Below, in pieces: positions 10,191 to 20,785 of a DNA stretch of 64,000 bases. A program made the position numbers and the translations under genes. Within the stretch, counting starts at the first letter, position 1; every line of letters starts with the position of its first letter. This DNA is from Acanthosoma haemorrhoidale. Its lineage: Eukaryota; Arthropoda; Insecta; Hemiptera; Acanthosomatidae. The stretch covers positions 143,031,937 to 143,095,936 of the forward strand of contig OV884011.1 in assembly GCA_930367205.1 (NCBI GenBank), in the 5' to 3' direction. The notes beneath the pieces were generated by a model. It was not told the DNA's origin. It made no database searches and saw only the letters and a program-made list of their open reading frames with translations.

Positions 10191-11909
10191 GCTCGGGATG
10201 TTGAAATTTGTCCCTTGGTGCTATTTATGATTTCTTAAGTAATACAACACTAGATATTTTCCAAATGTATTCAGAAGGTCTTGACCATGAGTTTTTTGCG
10301 GTTTTATAGAGATAGACAAAATGATACACATATTTTTCTATGGCTGCGTGATTTTAATTGGGTTGCTAAAATAGCATATAAATTAACAAAATGAAAAAAT
10401 TTCTTCCTGTTGTAGCTTTTTGAGACAATTGATTTTTAATTTATTTTGTGTATTTTATGATAGACATTGAGAGCATCTTTTACTTAACTTATCTCACAAA
10501 GGTACATAATTTGGAATAAGTGAGTCAATGATTTTTAGTCCTGAATGGGTAAGTCTATTCCGTGCTCTCATGGTAACTGTGCTTCCCTGACAGAAATAAA
10601 TTATCAAGTTCGAGCCATTATCAAAATATTGGAAAGGTTACTTCGTCTGGAAATGTTCACCAGAGTACTTGGGCACCACCTTGACGTTTATGCATTTCTG
10701 GACATGGGCAAGTCCAAGGAAGTCACATCTACTTTTCGCTCTGATATACTTTATAGCATTTATTTTATTTGAATTTATATGAGCAGTGTCCCCTTTTCTT
10801 ACAAAGTCTTTATATTTTTCTCTGTCTCAGGAAATTCTAACAAATTAAATACCTTTTAGGGGGATGTTTAACTCATGATTTCGTACCAGGGTATTAATAC
10901 CATTTCGATTCGTTACGCCAGAAGGTATTTGCTTAATGATTACTCTTAGGTTGAGTTTTGTAATAGATTACACATTGATTACCACAAACATTCCACGAAT
11001 AAACAGCAACACATAAAAGGTCCACAGAAAACAGTGCCGGATGCCTGATCCAAAATGGAATCGTGTATAGGAAAGCGGTGGTATCGGAATGGTGGCTTTA
11101 ATACATTCATTACACGTTGAACAATATTAATTTAAGTAAGTATGAATGTTCCGATGAATTATTGTATGAGAAACAAGAATACAAAAAATAATGACACGGG
11201 TGCTACAACAGTATTTGATAAAGTAGAAGACAATATTCGTTTACATTGAATAAAATAATAGGCCATATCAATAAAAAACCACGCAAACACTCCATAACAA
11301 AGAAATTCAATAATAGAATACAAAGTTATTAATAACAGATTTACATAGCATCACTCAGTGTGGTTCAATTTAACATGTTTGTTACTCTTAACACAGAAAA
11401 GTATTTTTAATCATAAATTGTATGTATACAAATTATCATAGTTACATTAGTAAGATATTATAAAATACATGCTATGATATGACAAAAACATAAGACATTA
11501 ATTAAATATTGATTTTTAAACTAATAATTATAACTACAGAAGATCAGCTTACATTTGTAAGCTATATTCCCCATTAACTTAACTAATGAATTATTTAATT
11601 AATATTAAAAAAATAAAACTAATACAAAACATGGATTTACCCTTTTCACTCCCGGCGTAATAATAATAGACAGGTAGGAAAGAACAAAGAACTCTAACTG
11701 ATACTGTTCTCAGCAGCCAGTGATAGTGGATTTTCCTATAGTTTAGGTCACAACACTTTAATTACTTTTCAGTTTTAACACGAAGACATAATTCAGTTTT
11801 CTTTTGCTTTAATTTCTAATATCGTTGAGACTGGGAATGGGAAATAATATCGGAAAAACGGGATGGTGAGTTTTTGTTTTCAAAACATCCACTTATCTCT
11901 TTGTTCATA
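10191..11909. other. AT-rich DNA, no gene recognised
   Basis: A 75-codon plus-strand frame (10,545-10,772) shows no recognisable domain. The rest is low-complexity AT-rich sequence. No RNA gene or TE protein identified. Confidence 0.5.
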
Positions 11910-12274
11910 AGTTATATAATGCTAAGAATGTTGTTCTCCTAATATTATATATGAGGCTTAAAGCCTCTTCTAGTGGATACCTGCGTCGTGACTTCATGGA
12001 AGTCACTGATATTTTTAAGTAAGCGACCGCATCCTTCCTAGACCTAGCTCCCTATTCCCGGAACTGGCATACCCTTCCCTTATTATACATAATGTGTATC
12101 AGCTTTAGCCCCAGTCCACACTTGTTTCCCAGACACAAGTCCCTAAACATCCGACCCAGTATGTAGTAAAATAACTCTTAATATTTGTATATACCAGTGT
12201 TTTGCTTGTATTTCATAATAAAGCTTTTCTTTCATTTCTTTTAAAATACTCTCCTCTACAAAGATTATTTAACT
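11910..12274 (+). repeat. 5' LTR of G2
   Basis: About 365 bp, from AGTTATATAATGCT to GATTATTTAACT. AATAAAGC near 12,218 is the likely polyadenylation signal. The terminal AGTTA/TTAACT pattern is like that of G1. Confidence 0.75.
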
Positions 12275-12292
12275 GGCGCCCCGGACAGGCAA
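12274..12292 (+). other. Primer-binding site of G2
   Basis: TGGCGCCCCGGACAGGCAA begins at the LTR end. It starts with the TGG expected for pairing with a tRNA CCA end. It is nearest to a tRNA-Lys-type site but has mismatches. Confidence 0.55.
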
Positions 12293-12959
12293 CTGGCAGT
12301 ATACTCAGTAACTTCAGACTACCCTGAAGTTCACTTATAGATCCCTCATTTGGCAAAGGACAGTGAGACCACTCCAATAGCGTGAGAAGACCGATGCAAA
12401 TACCTCTGGAAAGATGCCCCACAGGACAGGACTTCGCCGATATTGGGTACTGATCTATTTCAATAGATTTTCACCAGGTAATACCCTAAAGAAATACGTT
12501 ATATATCTGAGGAAGTTGAAGGAAGAATGAAGCTGGACTTCATTGAAGACATCATTCACTTGGGACCTGCGAACTTCAAGTCAGAAGAGAAGAAGGTTCG
12601 TGATCAAGCTAAGAAGATCCGAAGAAATATTCTCTGAATCTGTGCGTAAATCCTGAATTATAAGATTGCTTAGATAACAGGATGTGGGATTGTTTGACTA
12701 CCACTTTGACGAACAGGCTATGAAGGCTTGAGGCAATATTAACAGAGCCTGGGACTGTTCACTTGAAGGTGCGTTTCAACGTTTTATGCTGGTTATACAG
12801 AAACAATCAATTTAATGCTTGATTAAATTAGGTAATAATTAGGATTAATTAGGTATTATTTTTGCATACAGTGTTATTTTATGTATATATATATATATTA
12901 TTTTTATGACAAGAACAGGTATACAGATATTTTAGATAAAAACAGACACATTAACGAAT

Positions 12960-13829
12960 TAGAAATTACTATCATATGACTAAAGAAGACAATGGACACC
13001 TTCCACACTATAATGGTGATCTAACTAATTTAATAACATTCATTAAACCACTAGAAAAAATATATTCAACAGTATGTAACGAAACAATCACTAACAAATT
13101 CTAATTCAGAACCGTATACTAATTGACACCTCTATACGTAATAAACAACAAGAAATATTATCACACAAGGTACTAATTGTAGACCACGTTCTAAGAAATT
13201 TACCATCAGGCCTAATGGACGCACTCAACCATTTTATTATTAACGATTGTGAAAGACTTTTTATTATAATGGTACAAATGAAAAACGTTTTATATAATAA
13301 CTGTAGGATTATAATGGAAGACATATATCCTCAAGGAAACACAAACATCGGTCAACAAGAATACCGACCTAGATCAAATTTCAGACAAAACAATTATAGG
13401 AGAAATGACTATATTGGGCAACAACTTCAACCCCGACAGTACCAAAATAAATCTAGAAATCAACAAAACAATTACTCTTAACATAGAACTAACTATCAGC
13501 AACGTTATGAACCCCGACAGAACTTTATAAACAATGAACAACGACTTAACTTTCAAAGACCTGAACAAATATCCTTCCCATCACAACCCTTCAATCCACA
13601 TTCACAAAACACCGTGTCAATGCGAACTGTTGGAAGTAACGAACTGCATCACTTAGACGAAACTCGCTCACTAGAAGAAGAGAACGAAACCTTGAAACAG
13701 AAAGTGAAAGATTTGGAGGACAAACTTGAATATTTTTTTGGGACTAGGGAAACCACAACCGTCCCCCAACATCAACTAAAACCAGTGAAGGGAACTCCAT
13801 CATTTACTGACTTACTCGGAGACAATTAG
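12960..13829 (+). pseudogene. gag: G2 gag
   Basis: Readable in pieces. An N-terminal part near 12,980-13,100 contains HYNGDLTNLITFIK, a pattern seen in Gypsy gag proteins. A piece from about 13,165 to 13,480 includes VLRNLPSGLMDALNHF and then an Asn/Gln/Arg-rich, disordered-looking tail (RNDYIGQQLQPRQYQNKSR). A stop near 13,480 interrupts it. The frame at 13,614-13,829 has a predicted coiled-coil segment (SLEEENETLKQKVKDLEDKL). No CCHC zinc knuckle is visible. Gag forms the particle that packages element RNA. The assignment rests on position after the PBS and before the protease. Confidence 0.6.
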
Positions 13830-14199
13830 TAAATAGACACAGGGTCAGAAATTAACTACATACACCCATGTTCTATACCCACAGGAATTGAAATTAAGTC
13901 GGAAGATTTCATAGTGGTAACACCAGCTGATAGCGAAAAAGGCAATGGCTCAGTCATTATAAATTTGGGACCAAGATTGGGTTTGACCCCATCTATTTAA
14001 ACATGATCTATTAGTTATGTTCAAAATTTACAACTTAAGTAACAAATACGAAATATTATTAGGGATGGAAACAATGCAAACCCTAGAAACAGAGATTAAA
14101 TTGGGAACGAATAAGGAAATTAAAATGAATAAAATAGACGTAATAGTTAATAATGGTCAGATATTATATAATCAATTATATAGATTAAAAAAGAACTAG
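13826..14199 (+). pseudogene. G2 aspartic protease
   Basis: Immediately after gag, which ends in two adjacent stops, a frame reads IDTGSEINYIHP, the retropepsin catalytic Asp-Thr-Gly. Downstream NKYEILLGMETMQ matches the ILLG-type C-terminal motif of Gypsy proteases. A further stop lies near 13,998. The active-site triad is intact but the frame is not. Confidence 0.7.
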
Positions 14200-14245
14200 A
14201 AGAATAAAAAAGAACTAGAAACTCTTGTAGGACATGAACATATAA

Positions 14246-15188
14246 CTAAAGATAATAAAATAAAATCATCACATGACAACCTCTGTAGAACTTGACGATA
14301 TGGTAACAGAAGAAGGTATAGAAGACAACATTAGTGTTGTAGCTACACAGCCCTCCGAAGAGTCTAGTAACGAACACATTTTTATAGCCCCTTACAACAA
14401 AGCAATAAATGGTGAAAAACACCAAATTATAATAACCTGAGGACATAAAAACGTACAATTTACCAAACCAATTAAACCTAATTTTATGGCAACACCTAAA
14501 CCAGAAAAACATTTTGAAGATTTAATGATTAATACTTTACATTACGAAAGACAATACACAATCACTATAATCGATACTTTTTCAGAAAGACTATTCACAA
14601 GAACCGTGAAATGTATAACAAGTACTAACATATGTGACATTATAAAACAATACGTATAACATTACCCGACACCAAATTCTATACGAAAGGAGCACGGAAG
14701 AGAGTATGAATATAAATTAGTTACTAACTTCCTTGAAACGAATGGAATAGAACCAATGTATGTAACACCTAGTAACTCGAATTCTTTAGGACTTTTAAAT
14801 TATGCACACAGCACATTAATCGAATATTTAAGGACATTAAATAATAAACAAATAACTAATAAGATGCTAACTAAAAAACCTTTTTGTAGCAACTATTGCA
14901 TACAACACCTTAATTGAAAAACTAGGTATGTCTCCTGACGAGATAACGTTTGGAATAACTAAAGAAAATAAACAACAAATATCGATAAAAGAACAATTTG
15001 TTAACAACTATCATGATGATAAACGCTTAGTAAAGACAAAAATAGTAAAAGAAAAGACTGATCGAACAGAAAAACTAAATGAAGATCAGGAAGACATTCC
15101 GACAATTTCTGATGAACAATTAATGATAAAAACTACTACTCATCGAAAGTATAATAATTCTAATAAAGTCACTGGTATTTTTAAGTAA
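14246..15188 (+). pseudogene. G2 integrase
   Basis: Fragments of the retroviral-type integrase core are readable. ITIIDTFSERLF near 14,560 carries the first catalytic Asp. The second region reads RKEHGREYEY, with Glu where Asp is expected. The third region, NYAHSTLIEYLRTL, has Asn where the catalytic Glu should be. The C-terminal part is open at 14,928-15,188 (SPDEITFGITKEN). Stops at several points and two of three catalytic positions changed mean it is inactive. Confidence 0.65.
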
Positions 15189-15328
15189 GCCTAGCTCCCT
15201 AACATCGAACCCAGTATGTAGTAAAATAACTCTAAACATTTGTATATACCAGTTTTTGCTTGTACTTCATAATAAAGCTTTTCTTTCATTTCTTTTAAAA
15301 TACTCTCCACTACAAAGATTATTTAACT
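15148..15328 (+). repeat. 3' LTR of G2 (internally deleted)
   Basis: Begins AGTATAATAATTCTAATAAA, degenerate against the 5' LTR, then CACTGGTATTTTTAAGTAAG, CCTAGCTCCCT and the 3' portion to ATTTAACT. It is about half the length of the 5' LTR because internal stretches are missing. Confidence 0.7.
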
Positions 15329-15449
15329 ATAGATGATCACATTCTTTGGGCTGTTATATATATATTTCATCATATTTTGATCTATATTTCAAGTTCAATT
15401 GATTAAATTAGCGGTCATTATTAGATGCTTGTTTGAAGAAACCAATTGA

Positions 15450-15800
15450 GATAAAGGGATAGACGTTAGTGCTGTTCTCGGCACAGATTGGCACCAGTGG
15501 AAAAGACACCACGCAGAAAGGCTCCAGGCTTTAATAAGTATTGCGTCAGTTGGAAATGGCACCATTCGCCTGAGCTGGAAGGATTAGCCCTTCACGCTTG
15601 GGAGGGGGGTGGATGGGGAAGGGTTAAAGCTGCAAATTTAATATGATCTCCGTTCTAACAAGGATTAGAAAGGCGGTCCGTGATAAACTTGGCCTCCCTG
15701 CTGAAGGAAGAGACTTTAATAAAAGGTGTAATGGGTGGAGCGAGGCATAATGCTTCATAAACCAGGGCGACGTCACTCCTCATCGCGGTAGATAGTCAAC
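15450..15800. other. GC-richer non-coding island (candidate cis-regulatory)
   Basis: Unique in the window and without open frames. It contains two GGATTAG sites (near 15,582 and 15,662), the core bound by K50 homeodomains such as Otx/Bicoid. It also has TTTAATAAAAGG, GCATAATGCTTCATAAA and GACGTCA-type sites. Clustering of such sites suggests an enhancer, but this is inference; conservation was not tested. Confidence 0.3.
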
Positions 15801-16284
15801 ATTAAACTTAGAATAATCATTTCTCTTCATTCTTAGTGCCCCCGGCTCCAATCATTCCTTCTTCCTTCATATTAGAGCCTTCTACTTTGTCGGTTAGCTC
15901 AGGGGTCTGTGAAGAATTGCCAAAGAAAGAAGGATATTGGAGCTGAAAGCACAGTAATTTTGCTTGATTGGTTCCGGGAAATTTAATCTAATCAATTTGA
16001 TATCTCATTATCATAATATAATGATGGTACCCCCCCCCCCCCTGCTGCTCTGAGACACGCTTCATTGTTCTTTTCTTATTCGTGCATACACCCTATGGAA
16101 GTCCACACCTCTTGCTATCCATCCTTCTTCTCCCCTTCAATTTTGAAATTCCGTCTTTCCTCTCAATCTACTATTATCTAACTAATTTCAGAATTATACC
16201 AAAAGTATTATGTTATTTTTTTTCTCTTTTGTTTAATTCAAAACATAATTAGCTGTTTTTATTATATGTACTAATTATAAATAG
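15801..16284. other. Intergenic DNA with C-run
   Basis: A run of about 14 C at 16,029-16,043 is the only notable feature; the remainder is AT- and pyrimidine-rich. No gene recognised. Confidence 0.5.
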
Positions 16285-16859
16285 CTTCTTTATTGTGCTA
16301 AAATTACAATCGGAATTTTAGGCAATAAGTAATTCATACCATATTTACAATTCGTCATTCATTCGCTCATTCATACCATTTTTACAGAAAGCCCGGAGGC
16401 CTCCCATATCCATATGTTTGTCACGTCCCTCTCATTCAAAAGAGGAAGCGGAGTCTTGGGAATTTCCCCACGCTCCTCCGCCAGCCGCGTGGCCGTATAC
16501 GAGCCAGTGGAGGCTGGCCAAGAGCGCCAGCGCCACAAACGACAGGATTGGAGAAACTGACCATTGCCAGGACTCCCACTGTCACGAGGAGGATTATAGG
16601 AATGAGTGGTACAGTGCAATGGCTGTGCTAAGGGATTAGGGTGGGGATAGCCTACTATGGAATTTCATAAACTTGGAAGGGATGAGTTCAAGAATGTAGG
16701 GTATATTAAGATCGTTATGAAGGGTTTTGTTTGCTGACGTAATAAGGGGCATTTACTATTTGTTGTGTAAACCTCTTAATTACGAATAATTAGAAGTTCC
16801 CCTCTGCTCGGAGAAAATATCTACTTATTTTTCCATATTTTAATAATAAAGCTTATGAC

Positions 16860-16995
16860 GTCAGTAAGATTTTCATGTTCAGTACGAAGTAAGAAGAATT
16901 TATTGGGGGTGGAGGGGACATCAGCGGTGTATAGGTTATAGAGGGTGGGACCCAGGACACTGCCCTTTGGAACTCCTGCTTTTATGGGATAGTAG
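16860..16995 (-). pseudogene. JK1 ORF2: reverse transcriptase palm fragment
   Basis: The minus strand reads PKGSVLGPTLYNLYTADVP, the conserved LINE RT motif before the catalytic YADD. The catalytic motif itself is missing: sequence passes directly into TE-unrelated or decayed DNA. Confidence 0.65.
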
Positions 16996-17044
16996 TTAGA
17001 ATATTCTACACCACAGCGGACTTATGTACTAATTAGTGTCATTT

Positions 17045-17895
17045 TTTAGGGTCTAATCAAGTCTATTTTTGTTTTATTTAATTCAGAGATGGAACTATCT
17101 GTGTACGTCAACAGCTTTGCTTGAAGAAACAGCGATTAGTTTTCCTGTACGAGCGGTGATCAGGAGAATGTCGGAATATTTAAACACTCTTAAGGAGCGG
17201 CGTTTGGATTGGATTAGATCTTTGAGATGCTGAGGTAAAGGATGTTTATTGTGAAATTTTGGATGACGGTGGGACGTCGATGCCTCCCAAGCCGACCTCT
17301 GGACCAGAGTAGTGAAAGAATGCACTGCATCGTCTAGGTCTTGGGGTGATTTCAGAGACTCTTTGAGGTCTACGGAATCTGTAAGAAGTTGGCGGAAGTG
17401 GTCCCAGTCAATTGGACCCCGAAAAAATGAAGGAGGAGTCAGTTTGTAAATTGGTCGTAGGGAAATGGTTAAAATTAAAGGGCTATGATCGGAGGAGAGG
17501 TCATCGTGGGGCGTAAGTGAATAGTTTAGTGTTCCTTAACGATTGTAGAAGAAAAAGTCAAGGATATCTTGATTACAGTTGGGATCTGATTGCTAACAGG
17601 TGATGTGTCTGGAGAGATATTGGAGCAATGTTTCCGTGTGGATTCAGACAACAAAGCTCGTCCTCGTGTATTCGTAGATCTTGACCCCCAGTATTGGTGC
17701 TTTGCATTTAAGTCACCACCCACCAGAAAACGATGTCCGATGGATTCTAGAAAGGAGATGAATTGAGAATCAGAACCGGATTAATTGGGAGGTCAGTACA
17801 CTGTTGCTAGAGTAAGGGGGGAAATGAAGGTGGTGATTGACACTGCAGTGGATTGAAGGAAATCATGAACTTTTATATAAAAGTTTCCATTCTCA
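17045..17895 (-). pseudogene. JK1 ORF2: endonuclease and linker
   Basis: GGDLNAKHQYWGSRSTNTRG near 17,720-17,660 is the catalytic GDxNAKH...W segment of Jockey-clade apurinic endonucleases. Downstream pieces in two frames include LRPTMTSPPII and the frame 17,095-17,325 (SAWEASTSHRHPKFHNKHPL). The latter corresponds to SAWKPSTSHRHPKTHNQNRL in the plus-strand copy at 57,840-57,900. Stops and frame changes separate the pieces. The endonuclease nicks target DNA to start retrotransposition. Confidence 0.75.
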
Positions 17896-18356
17896 GGCCA
17901 ATCATTTTCTTTTAATGTGTTCATCGAACAGTAAAGACACAGTAGCATATCTGGAAATATCAAAATTATTTCATGAAGTGATAAAAAACCAGGTTTGAGG
18001 AAAACTTGGCTTCGCTACTTATTTGCATATCATTATTTCAATGGCAATCCACAACCAACCATAACAAATCTAAAAATAGTTCCAGGAAATCATTAAAAAT
18101 CGCAACATATTTTTTAAGTTAGTTCCGTAAGATGAAATAAATATCCTAAAAGTAAAATCAAATACATTGTAGTACTCATTGTACTCATTGAAGCAATTCA
18201 TGCCTTCATCATATTCTCCTTCTTACAACTTCTAGCCGCCATCCGACGAGTGGCAAAAAAGATATAAAATGGGTGGACCTGAGGCTTTCAACCTTTCTGG
18301 CGGCCTAGTCGGCTGCTTGATTCGCTCTGATCTGAATCCATAAGATCGTAGAAGGT
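17896..18356. other. Intergenic DNA
   Basis: AT-rich, then somewhat more GC-rich from about 18,230. No gene recognised. Confidence 0.45.
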
Positions 18357-18705
18357 GTGCCCCGACAATTAACTATGTCCAGGAGAAGACGAGAAGGGTA
18401 GGTTTTATAGGTAGTTTATGTGGTCTTAGAATGACCACAAATTCACACACGGTATCTAAGGGTAGGTGAAAACCATCCGGATCCCAAAGGTGAGTGTGAA
18501 CTGGAGAAAATAGACTGGATTGCAGTGGCAGACGCTGCTAGGTAAGGTTTGTAGGGTCGTCGTCCACGAGGGAGAGGAGGTGCTAGTTTTAGTGAGACGA
18601 AGGCAGAGATTCCCACTAGGAAGGTGTGGGGTCTGACAACGCTGGACTAAAGCATAGCGAGGCTGGGAGAGAGAGATACAGAGGTAGTTGAATAAGAAGG
18701 GCATG
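18357..18705. repeat. Dispersed repeat R1, copy 1
   Basis: Similar along most of its length to 54,304-54,655. Shared blocks include GTCCAGGAGAAGA, CCATCCGGATCC, AGTTTTAGTGAGACGAAGGC and TTCCCACTAGGAAGGT. Both copies contain a small hairpin (TGTGGTC...GACCACA at 18,419-18,439). No coding capacity or terminal structure was recognised. It could be an LTR or untranslated part of a TE whose body is not here. Confidence 0.7.
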
Positions 18706-18733
18706 GTTTGAGAAGAGCAGAAAGCGCCAGTGC

Positions 18734-18756
18734 AGAGAGAGAGAGAGAGAGAATGA
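18734..18756 (+). repeat. (GA)n microsatellite
   Basis: Run of about 11 GA units just upstream of the truncated 5' end of G1 copy A. Confidence 0.8.
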
Positions 18757-18965
18757 GAGATATCAGTTTAACCTCCGACGATTAACTTGCCGAAACCAGG
18801 GAACCTAGTACAACGAAGTGGAAAGTAATAATTTTCTTTTCTTTATTTTTTTTTTGTTCATTCGCTTCACGTTTTCTTTCTTTCTCAATAGAATGCCAGA
18901 GGGAGTGTTACGACCCCCCAGTGCTTAGTGCAGCAACAGATACACCGCAGTTACCTCAAACGACC

Positions 18966-19583
18966 ATGGCAGTGGCACAAGCGAATACATTGGCATGGAT
19001 GAAGATCCAGGTCATTAACGCTCAGGACATGACGAAGTCGATTTCGGATCTGGAAAGATTCGCAGGCGAGACCGGGGAACTAAATAATTTCCTTAAAGGG
19101 TGTGGCCGGCTGATTACGCAGATAGAGGGCAAACAGTCGGAGGACCTGATAACGGAAGGGGACGCAGAATCCATGAGGGCAGCTCTGGTGTGCAGAGCGA
19201 AGCGGAGTGTCCTGAACATGATCCAGACCGACCAGGAGACCTCGTGGAACGTAGTGAAGGAGCGGCTGAAGAAAGCGTTCGGTGGGGAAAGATGGACCCC
19301 GGAAGAGGACATTTTTAAACTCTTCAGGGAAACGAAGAGACACCAGCTGACGAACGGGCAGTACGCCAGAACGATGCTGGCAAGATACAACAATATCACG
19401 GAGAAGATGTGGGAGACAGTAAGTGCGGCGGAAGTAGAAGCCAGGATGGCGTTCTTATCAACTATCCTGAAAGTACAGCTAGCGAAGGAAACTGGAAGAA
19501 AGGAGGGGTTACCGAGAGAACGCACAACCACGCCCATCGATGGAAGAAGAAGGAGGCAGAGTACGGTGGAAGATAAAGAGTAA
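18966..19583 (+). pseudogene. gag: G1 copy A gag
   Basis: Open from an ATG in good context (ACCATGG) at 18,966. The frame extends upstream to 18,921 only by non-ATG codons, and an earlier ATG at 18,894 meets a stop after 11 codons. The protein contains SISDLERFAGETGELNNFLK, a charged helical region and RETKRHQLTNGQYARTMLAR, as in Gypsy gag matrix/capsid regions. The frame ends early at 19,583. The zinc-knuckle part continues in another frame, so a frameshift separates them. Copy B has the same gag in the opposite orientation. Confidence 0.75.
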
Positions 19584-19589
19584 TGGTGG

Positions 19590-19809
19590 GGAAAGGAGCC
19601 AAGGAGATTTGGTGCACTACGAGTGTGGGAAAGCAGGACATTTGGTAGCACAGTGCCCACGCACTAGGTGCTTTGAATGTGGTACGGAAGGGCATGTAGC
19701 CAGGCAGTGCCCGTATATGAGCCGACGCAGAGACGGGAACAGACCTGAACCGATGGAGATAAACGCTCAGAGGAAGCGGAGGAAGGAGAGGCCGCAGCCA
19801 GAAGCGTAA
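19590..19809 (+). pseudogene. G1 copy A gag nucleocapsid (CCHC zinc knuckles)
   Basis: Two adjacent CCHC-type knuckles that bind element RNA. The second, CFECGTEGHVARQC, is complete. The first reads YECGKAGHLVAQC, where the first Cys has become Tyr. A basic tail (RKRRKERP) follows and a stop at 19,807. Copy B keeps both knuckles. Confidence 0.8.
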
Positions 19810-19986
19810 GAGACCTCGGAAACTTCCGAGACAGCAGAAGAGAGGGAAGAACCAGGAAACCGAATGGGTTGGAGAAACGGCAGTGCTCGGAGGTCCACTC
19901 GACGACAAACATCAGAGGAGAGGGGAGAACGTGATATCTGAGCAGAGTGGTGGCGGAGAGGCGACCGCACGATAGTAAATATTAGT

Positions 19987-20391
19987 GTGAAAGTCGTGGA
20001 TAGCGGTCTGCCTATAATCAGAGTCGCGAGTGGAGTGAAGTGTCTAATGGATATTGGGACTACAAACACAATGATGTGTCGGGAGACACTAGAGAGGATG
20101 TGTGAAGGAGAGAGGATGCCCCAAATACAGGTATACTCTTGTAACTTGATCCCCCTTGGGGGCCTCTGTAAGGTCGAATGGGAGGCAGTAATAAGGCTAA
20201 ATAGATGGGAACGCGATGAGGAGAGTTTAAGAGTTCACGTGGTAGAAAAGATGCCCCGGGAATATGGAGGGATCATAGGGTGCGGTTCGCTTGGTAAAGT
20301 AGGAGCAAGGGTTAGGAACGAAAAGGGGCGATGGGACATTCGAATAGGTAAGGTAAAGGTGCCTGGGACTAGGGAGAGAAGTAGGGCGTGA
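19987..20391 (+). pseudogene. G1 copy A aspartic protease
   Basis: Frame with LPIIRVASGVKCLMDIGTTN. The retropepsin catalytic D-T/S-G reads Asp-Ile-Gly here. YGGIIGCGSLGKVGA corresponds to the C-terminal ILG-type motif. In copy B the same active site is also damaged (EVSGSTN). It would cleave Gag-Pol in an active element. The basic C-terminal end (KVPGTRERSRA) leads towards RT. Confidence 0.6.
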
Positions 20392-20439
20392 TGGGGGAAG
20401 GGCGCGAATAGGAGCGCTAAGGCAAGCAGAAGATTGGAA

Positions 20440-20785
20440 AGGGGAGCCTAAGAGAAAATACATAGATATTTTCTTCAAGGAAGGCGAGCGATTGGGGCTC
20501 ACAGGTAAAAGTGTACACGAGATTCCGCTCAAGCATGACAGGGTGAGTTATATGAAGGAGCGCAGGTATCCAGCGGCTCTGATGCACCACATTCGTGAGG
20601 AGCTAGACAACCTGAAGAAGCACGGAATTATAGTGGACAGCACATCGCCATATAACAGCCCCCTGTGGGTGGTCAAGAAAAAGAATGAGGAAGGTGGGGG
20701 CCCAGACTACAGAAAACTTAATGTGAATACGGTGGATGAAAAATATCCAATCCCCAGGTTCGACAATTTAAGCAATTTGGCTTGA
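20440..20785 (+). pseudogene. G1 copy A reverse transcriptase N-terminal part
   Basis: RT fingers and start of palm: EELDNLKKHGIIVDSTSPYN, then SPLWVVKKKNEEGGGPDYRK and VDEKYPIPRFD. All are standard Gypsy RT landmarks. After PIPRF the sequence jumps to the segment that lies just past YMDD in copy B, so the polymerase active site has been deleted. Confidence 0.85.

Larger units (their letters stand above)
11910..15328 (+). mobile_element. Gypsy-like LTR element G2 lacking reverse transcriptase
   Basis: Two LTRs (11,910-12,274 and 15,148-15,328) flank an internal region with PBS, gag, protease and integrase relics in that order. Between the end of the protease region (about 14,200) and the integrase core (about 14,540) there is no room for reverse transcriptase or RNase H, which normally need about 1.5 kb. 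It is either a deleted copy or a non-autonomous derivative. All three coding regions carry stops. Confidence 0.8.
16285..17895 (-). mobile_element. Degenerate Jockey-type LINE JK1 (copy 2)
   Basis: Read on the minus strand it has an apurinic endonuclease core, a linker, a short RT piece and the JK1 3' tail, in LINE order, with internal deletions. The tail (16,285-16,640) matches 58,830-59,252, including CTTTCCTCGTGACAG-type and AGTCTTGGGAA blocks. It was probably one insertion that later lost much of the RT. Confidence 0.8.

Noticed and set aside
13106..13568. Two minus-strand frames in G2 gag
   Set aside because: Antisense to the Asn/Gln-rich gag tail; Ile/Ser/Val-rich composition is expected from the reverse strand.
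18419..18439. Hairpin considered as a Helitron 3' end
   Set aside because: No CTRR-T terminus follows the stem on either strand, and no Helitron protein was found.
19022..19660. 212-codon minus-strand open frame
   Set aside because: It lies opposite G1 copy A gag, whose plus-strand product is clearly recognisable. The reverse frame has no domain and is a compositional shadow.
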